Below are positions 59,640-64,000 of a stretch of 64,000 nucleotides of DNA, piece by piece. The notes under the pieces were generated by a model that had not been told where the DNA came from, made no database searches, and was given only the letters and a program-made list of their open reading frames with translations. How positions within the stretch are numbered: position 1 is the first letter of the stretch; every line of letters starts with the position of its first letter. The translations under genes were made by a program, and so were the position numbers. The stretch is from Epiperipatus broadwayi (taxonomy: Eukaryota; Onychophora; Udeonychophora; Euonychophora; Peripatidae). The stretch covers positions 6,340,363-6,404,362 of the forward strand of contig JAQFVV010006246.1 in assembly GCA_028023455.1 (NCBI GenBank), read 5' to 3'.

Positions 59640-62327
59640 GGATAACCATTTGGTTCATAGCTGCATTAAAAATAATTAGATAATTGACTGCATACTCCAC
59701 AAGTTTGGAAAAATAATATTTAATGTTCCCATGCATATTTGTTTAATAATAATAATGAGTCTTCAATTAACTAAATAATTTAAATCCCAAAGCAATAATA
59801 TAAAAATTCCCAAACATTAAATTTATTAAATAATAATATGACTTTAATATGGAGATATTTTAATAAATTATAAATGATTCTAGAAAAGAGAGAAAATTAT
59901 AAATGAATGTAAATAATTTTTTTTAACTCTTTCTCTTTAGTAATTATAATTAATTAGTAGTTTTAATTTAAATTATGAAAATGTACTAAGAGAAAACAAT
60001 TTTCTTTTTTTTCTAAATTATTTAATAGATATTAATTTTAACCTTTAAAAGAGATAAAGTTTTATTTTTAAAAATAAAAAGAAGTAAGATTTTAATATTT
60101 TTGGTAAATTTTATTTTTAATAAGTCGGAATTGTTTTTTTCTCTACTTTTTATCTATCTCAATCTAAAAATCAAAACAGTGCAATTAACTGCTAATCTTG
60201 TTTTCCTTTTATAAGAAAAAAATTTTTAATTAGAAAGCAAGGTCAAGATTTTTATGATGTTAATTTAAGTTCTTGACTTGTTTTTCAATGCCGAAGTTTA
60301 AGGAAGAAAATATCTAAACAATTCTATTTATAAAAAAATGTCTAATTGGTTGTTCTAAAAACTATCATATTGGAGAGATTGTGATTGGCATGTAAGTAAG
60401 ATTATTCTAGAAAAAAATAATAGGGATGTAAAAAGTCAGAAGACCCCTAACTTAGCTATTGAAGAGAGACTGATCAAATCTTAACCCAGATGATGAAGAA
60501 AAAAGCAGACATCTTTATCAAGATGTTGGATAATACAGCATAAATCATAACCAAGTTACTGCATAGAATAGCAGAAGTCTTAATCAAGCTTTTAGTATAT
60601 TATGAGTTTAGGCATAAAATTGGTTCTACAATGAAAACCATGTGTTAAATTCAATTAAAAGCTAGACATCACATTCTTCCATGTACCATGCCTTCAATGA
60701 AATAAAAATGTAGAGAAGTTATCCCCTAAAGTAATCTGCAATCTTATATTCAACCAATAGCTTGAGTCTCATCTAGAAATTTTAGTGGAAAGAAATGGAT
60801 GAAATTTTCTATTTTTAATCTGGAATTACTGCAAACCAAGAAAAGGACAAATTAACCATGTACATGTGTAGAAGCATTCAAGAAGAAACTCAACTGGAAA
60901 AAAAATTAAAAATTGTAACTGGAAAGGACTAAACAGAAATAAAACCATGGTTAAAGATATTTTTTATGTGTACACTAAATTTTCATGTATAATAAAAAAA
61001 AATTTCATTATTGTTGTAAGAGTTGGTAATTAAAAATATTTTCATTAAGTTAATATTTTTAAATTGTGAAACATTTTTTTTTAAATCCAATCAATTTTCT
61101 CTTCAAAAATATGAAATAGTTTTTAAAAAATTTAATTATTTTTTTTTTAACCATATTTTTCTCTTTTCATTCATTTTCCCTTCTAAAAACTTAGCAAAGG
61201 ATTAATTAAGTTAAATCAAAGATTGTTATCTTTGATTTTGAAAATGTTATTTTTCCAATTCTTAGTTACTTTAAAAAAAAACTTAATTAAAAGTTAATTT
61301 ATGAATAGAAATCAACTGATTGCTTATAATTTTTATAAAAATATATTTTTTATTTAAAATTTCAAACTATCATACCATTTTTTTGTTTATTGTAAATCAA
61401 TTAGTTATTAAATAATTGTTTTAAAAATATTTTTTGGTCTTAATTTCTTTATTCTATCCAATTCCGGTTTCATAAATTGCAGTGTGTGTGTGACTTTATT
61501 TCATGACAGCTTAATGTTCTATGATTTTTTAAAAAATGATCCCAATAAAAGTATTTACTTACAATAGGTAAACCTAGGAATTATTTAAAATGATTTATAA
61601 TAAGTTGCTTTATTTATCTCTTGCTTACAGTAATAGTTTACATAGTTCTTACTTCCTGAGGTACATTTGTGCATAACAGTTATATGAAGTAGAGGTTCCT
61701 GTTTAGTATCATGGACATTCAATTAATGATGATTTCATTACTTCTTTAATCCTGGTTGACACAAAGGAATATCCTTTAAAGTCCATGCACTACATTTCAT
61801 TTATTATTTTTTTTAGAAATTTAGTTTATAGTTGGCCAATACATTAAAGCAGTAAGTGGCCAGAACATTGATGCTGATCAGCATGTTTTTAATATCTCAA
61901 CATTATTTGACTTATTGTTGTATTTTGATAAGAGTAGCATCTAAGTATGTGCATCCAGATAATTACTGTTTGTATTCCTGACCTAGATTTGGCAGTGGTT
62001 AAATAATTAGCCTGGTCTATAGTGGACCATATTTCAAATATAGTCACAAGATAGACTGTTGAATTTATTTTTATTGTTGATCATTCATGATAATGAATAA
62101 TTATTACATTTGTATAAAGTTGGTGAACTGATAATTAGTTCTGTGAAGATCTCTCATGTTCATTCCTTTTATATTTAATTCTATATTTGTTTATTTGGGG
62201 AATATGGTTTTCCGTCTCCTCATAATTAAGCCCTAATGTGGTGTACTGTTATAAATGGCCACCGAATTGTGGGCCATTGTAACCTCAGATTTTCTCTTAT
62301 TACCCCTTATTTTCCGTACTGTTACAG
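59640..62327 (+). repeat. 2.7-kb interspersed repeat, copy inside LINE C
   Basis: Colinear with 34067-36735: GATAACCATTTGG start (against TGTAACCAGTTGG), then TCATAGCTGCATTAAAAATA, then GATTGTGATTGGC, then end CCGTACTGTTACA. No ORF. It is inserted in the 5' UTR of LINE copy C: sequence matching copy B upstream of about 44520 resumes at 62328. It is oriented opposite to that LINE. Target duplication is unclear (TATAGG left, GAATG right). Confidence 0.75.
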
Positions 62328-62472
62328 AATGAATAATCACATAGTAATAGCAGATGCAATGGCAAGAATATATAGAATGGATATTAGAATTTGCCTTGTT
62401 TGATTCCTTTAAGGCCTCCAAAAGAAATCAAATAACACTTTTCAGTTAACAGCAAATTTCTTTCTGCAGCCT
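62328..62472 (-). pseudogene. LINE copy C, 5' extremity beyond the 2.7-kb repeat
   Basis: AATGAATAATCACATAGTAA through TTTCTGCAGCC matches, inverted, the copy B 5' UTR at about 44360-44510 (TGCAGAGAGAAAATTGC, GTGATTATTCATATAG). It shows that the repeat at 59640-62327 sits within the LINE rather than beside it. Confidence 0.8.
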
Positions 62473-63330
62473 AATTCACACCTTGGTAGGAAAAGTAAGC
62501 TTTGGTTCAACCTTATTAAAAATAATAATTGGTCTGTGAACTTGAATTGCCTATTGTAACTAAACTTTGAAACAATTCATAGATTGATCAATACAAACTT
62601 TGTCTTGGTAGAAAGATTGCTATAAAAAACCTTGAATGCAATAAAATATGTTAGAAATCTAATGTAAACAAATTACATTACACTATATAGTATATAAGTA
62701 CGCACTGTTGGACAAGTTTTGATTAGTAAGTTACAATGATAAAATAATAATATTACATTAAACAATAAGTCTTATTTCAAATAAATTAAGAGAAACCTTG
62801 ATCTTTATTCTTTAAAGCAACTGCAACTCATGCTAAATTTTATAGCTATTAGACACACGATTGTCACTTTGGATTTTCTATTTTTCAATGTAGTTAAAAT
62901 ATGAATTCTCTTAAGAATTGTGTTATCTATATAAGTAAGATTGTTCTTATTTGATTAGAAGAATTCTGTTTCTCTGAGATTAACTGTATCATTAGTGGCT
63001 TGAATTAAAAACAGTTTGAAGCATCAACAACTGACAAGAAGACTTAAAAATAATTGATAGATTAAAACTATCATTTGCACATTATGATTACTTTAAATTC
63101 TTTTTTAATGCGTTCAGGGTATATGAACTCCATAATTTTGTTAAATTAGTGAATAGCAATCTTTTATGTACTATTTCTAATATTTTGAAGAGATGAAAAT
63201 CACATTTTGAATAATTATATATGAATTGAATTAAACTGATTTCTTTTATTGATATATTTATCTTACTTATATATGTAAATTTATCTAGTCACTCCAATTT
63301 TAAGAATGATTCTATTGTTCAATTTTTTAG
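62473..63330. other. Unassigned AT-rich sequence
   Basis: No recognisable feature. Confidence 0.4.
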
Positions 63331-63334
63331 AATT

Positions 63335-64000
63335 AAGGTGATAAAAAAGCACTATGATAATAATTATGAAACATTGTTGCTACTGACTATAGCAAAACTA
63401 CTTTCAACAATTTTATTAAAAAAAATGACTCCAGTTATAAATGAAGGGTTTGATTAAAAAAAAACAAACAACAGAAACAATAGAGATATAGTTTTTTCTA
63501 GAAGTTCATGAAAAGTGTAGAGGGATAAGAAAATTGCCTTTTATACTCGGGACAACTTTTATTGATTTGGTGAAGGTATATTAGTTATTCAAAAAATTTA
63601 TAGCAATGTTTGAAATAGCTGGTTGTAATAGAGGCCTATTTAGGCTATATATCTTTTATAAGATATGATAAAACTATTACGCATGTTGTATATAACCTCT
63701 ACTTGATTTTCATGGTAGTGGTCTTTGGAACAGTTTACAGGCAATTATATAGAGCAGAAAACAAAAAATGAAAAAGGATGTGGACTAATTAAAAAACAAA
63801 AACAAAAATGAGATCACCTTTTTCATTTTTAGATTTGTAATATGCAAATGATTATTATATTTAGCAAAGCAAACAATAATCTAAATAAGGTTCTTAGAAA
63901 CCTATAAAGACTTTGGAATGGTAAATAATTTTAAAAAACTAAGATGCTTTATAAGACACTAATGCAAGGGGGAAGAGATTCAGCTTGGATACTTATGAGC
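63335..64000 (+). pseudogene. Non-LTR reverse transcriptase remnant, different family
   Basis: Plus strand, frames shifting: KGDKKALYDNNYETLLLLTIASKLL, a decayed form of the 'KKGD...NYRGISLL' RT block of APE-type LINEs. It is followed by NRDIVFSRS, then IAFYT..FY*FGE corresponding to the 'AFxDLTKAFD' region, then a C-terminal ICNMQMIIIF segment at the place of the catalytic box. It is distinct from copies A-D. It runs off the window and is heavily decayed. Confidence 0.6.

Overview
This window is strongly AT-rich, non-coding metazoan DNA. I found no host gene, tRNA or rRNA that I can defend. Instead it is a graveyard of transposable elements: two Ty3/gypsy-type LTR elements, several copies of one APE-type LINE (RTE / 'craniofacial development protein 2-like' group), Penelope-like elements (PLEs) with GIY-YIG endonuclease remnants, a mariner, two copies of a short tRNA-like SINE, a 2.7-kb interspersed repeat, and long tetranucleotide microsatellites. 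The mixture (PLE + RTE + mariner + gypsy, low GC, homopolymer tracts) fits an invertebrate such as an arthropod, mollusc or cnidarian. I cannot name the species. A run of exactly 500 N at 6944-7443 is a scaffold join of arbitrary length.

Layout: 1-~5430 gypsy element (gag-pol, one frameshift, 3' LTR; 5' LTR outside the window). 5.4-10.0 kb unassigned, including the gap. 10.06-10.49 kb PLE endonuclease remnant (minus). 11.3-11.85 kb truncated copy of the 2.7-kb repeat. 14.94-18.28 kb internally deleted gypsy element with both LTRs and a 5-bp target duplication. 20.02-20.83 kb hammerhead array 1. 22.39-22.82 kb TATC/CTAC microsatellite. 22.96-23.64 kb PLE remnant (plus). 26.7-28.3 kb LINE copy D (minus). 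32.7-38.4 kb LINE copy A (plus), split by the 2.7-kb repeat. 39.42-40.60 kb hammerhead array 2. 44.36-47.66 kb LINE copy B with a SINE inside. 48.35-49.28 kb mariner with a second SINE inside. 49.80-50.57 kb palindromic PLE with hammerheads. 56.28-62.47 kb LINE copy C (minus), carrying both a hammerhead element and a 2.7-kb repeat. 63.3 kb to the end, another non-LTR RT remnant.

The most striking content is a set of sequences that fold by eye as minimal type I hammerhead self-cleaving ribozymes: stem I, CUGANGA, stem II hairpin, GAA, a tiny palindromic stem III, then UH cleavage. There are nine good or moderate motifs and two degenerate ones. The nine lie in four insertions at about 20.0, 39.4, 49.8 and 58.2 kb. 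All four share one architecture: minus-oriented unit(s) on the left, plus-oriented unit(s) on the right (an inverted dimer or palindrome), bounded by 10-13-bp target-site duplications. One of the four still carries a Penelope GIY-YIG coding end; the other three have no ORF. I infer a family of non-autonomous, hammerhead-bearing retroelements ('retrozyme'-like) mobilised by PLE machinery. Hammerheads in PLEs and metazoan retrozymes are known classes. These families and their consistent inverted-dimer form are what deserve attention here.

Nesting gives relative ages. The LINE family is oldest and was hit by the SINE (copy B), the 2.7-kb repeat (copies A and C) and a hammerhead element (copy C). 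The mariner was also hit by the SINE.
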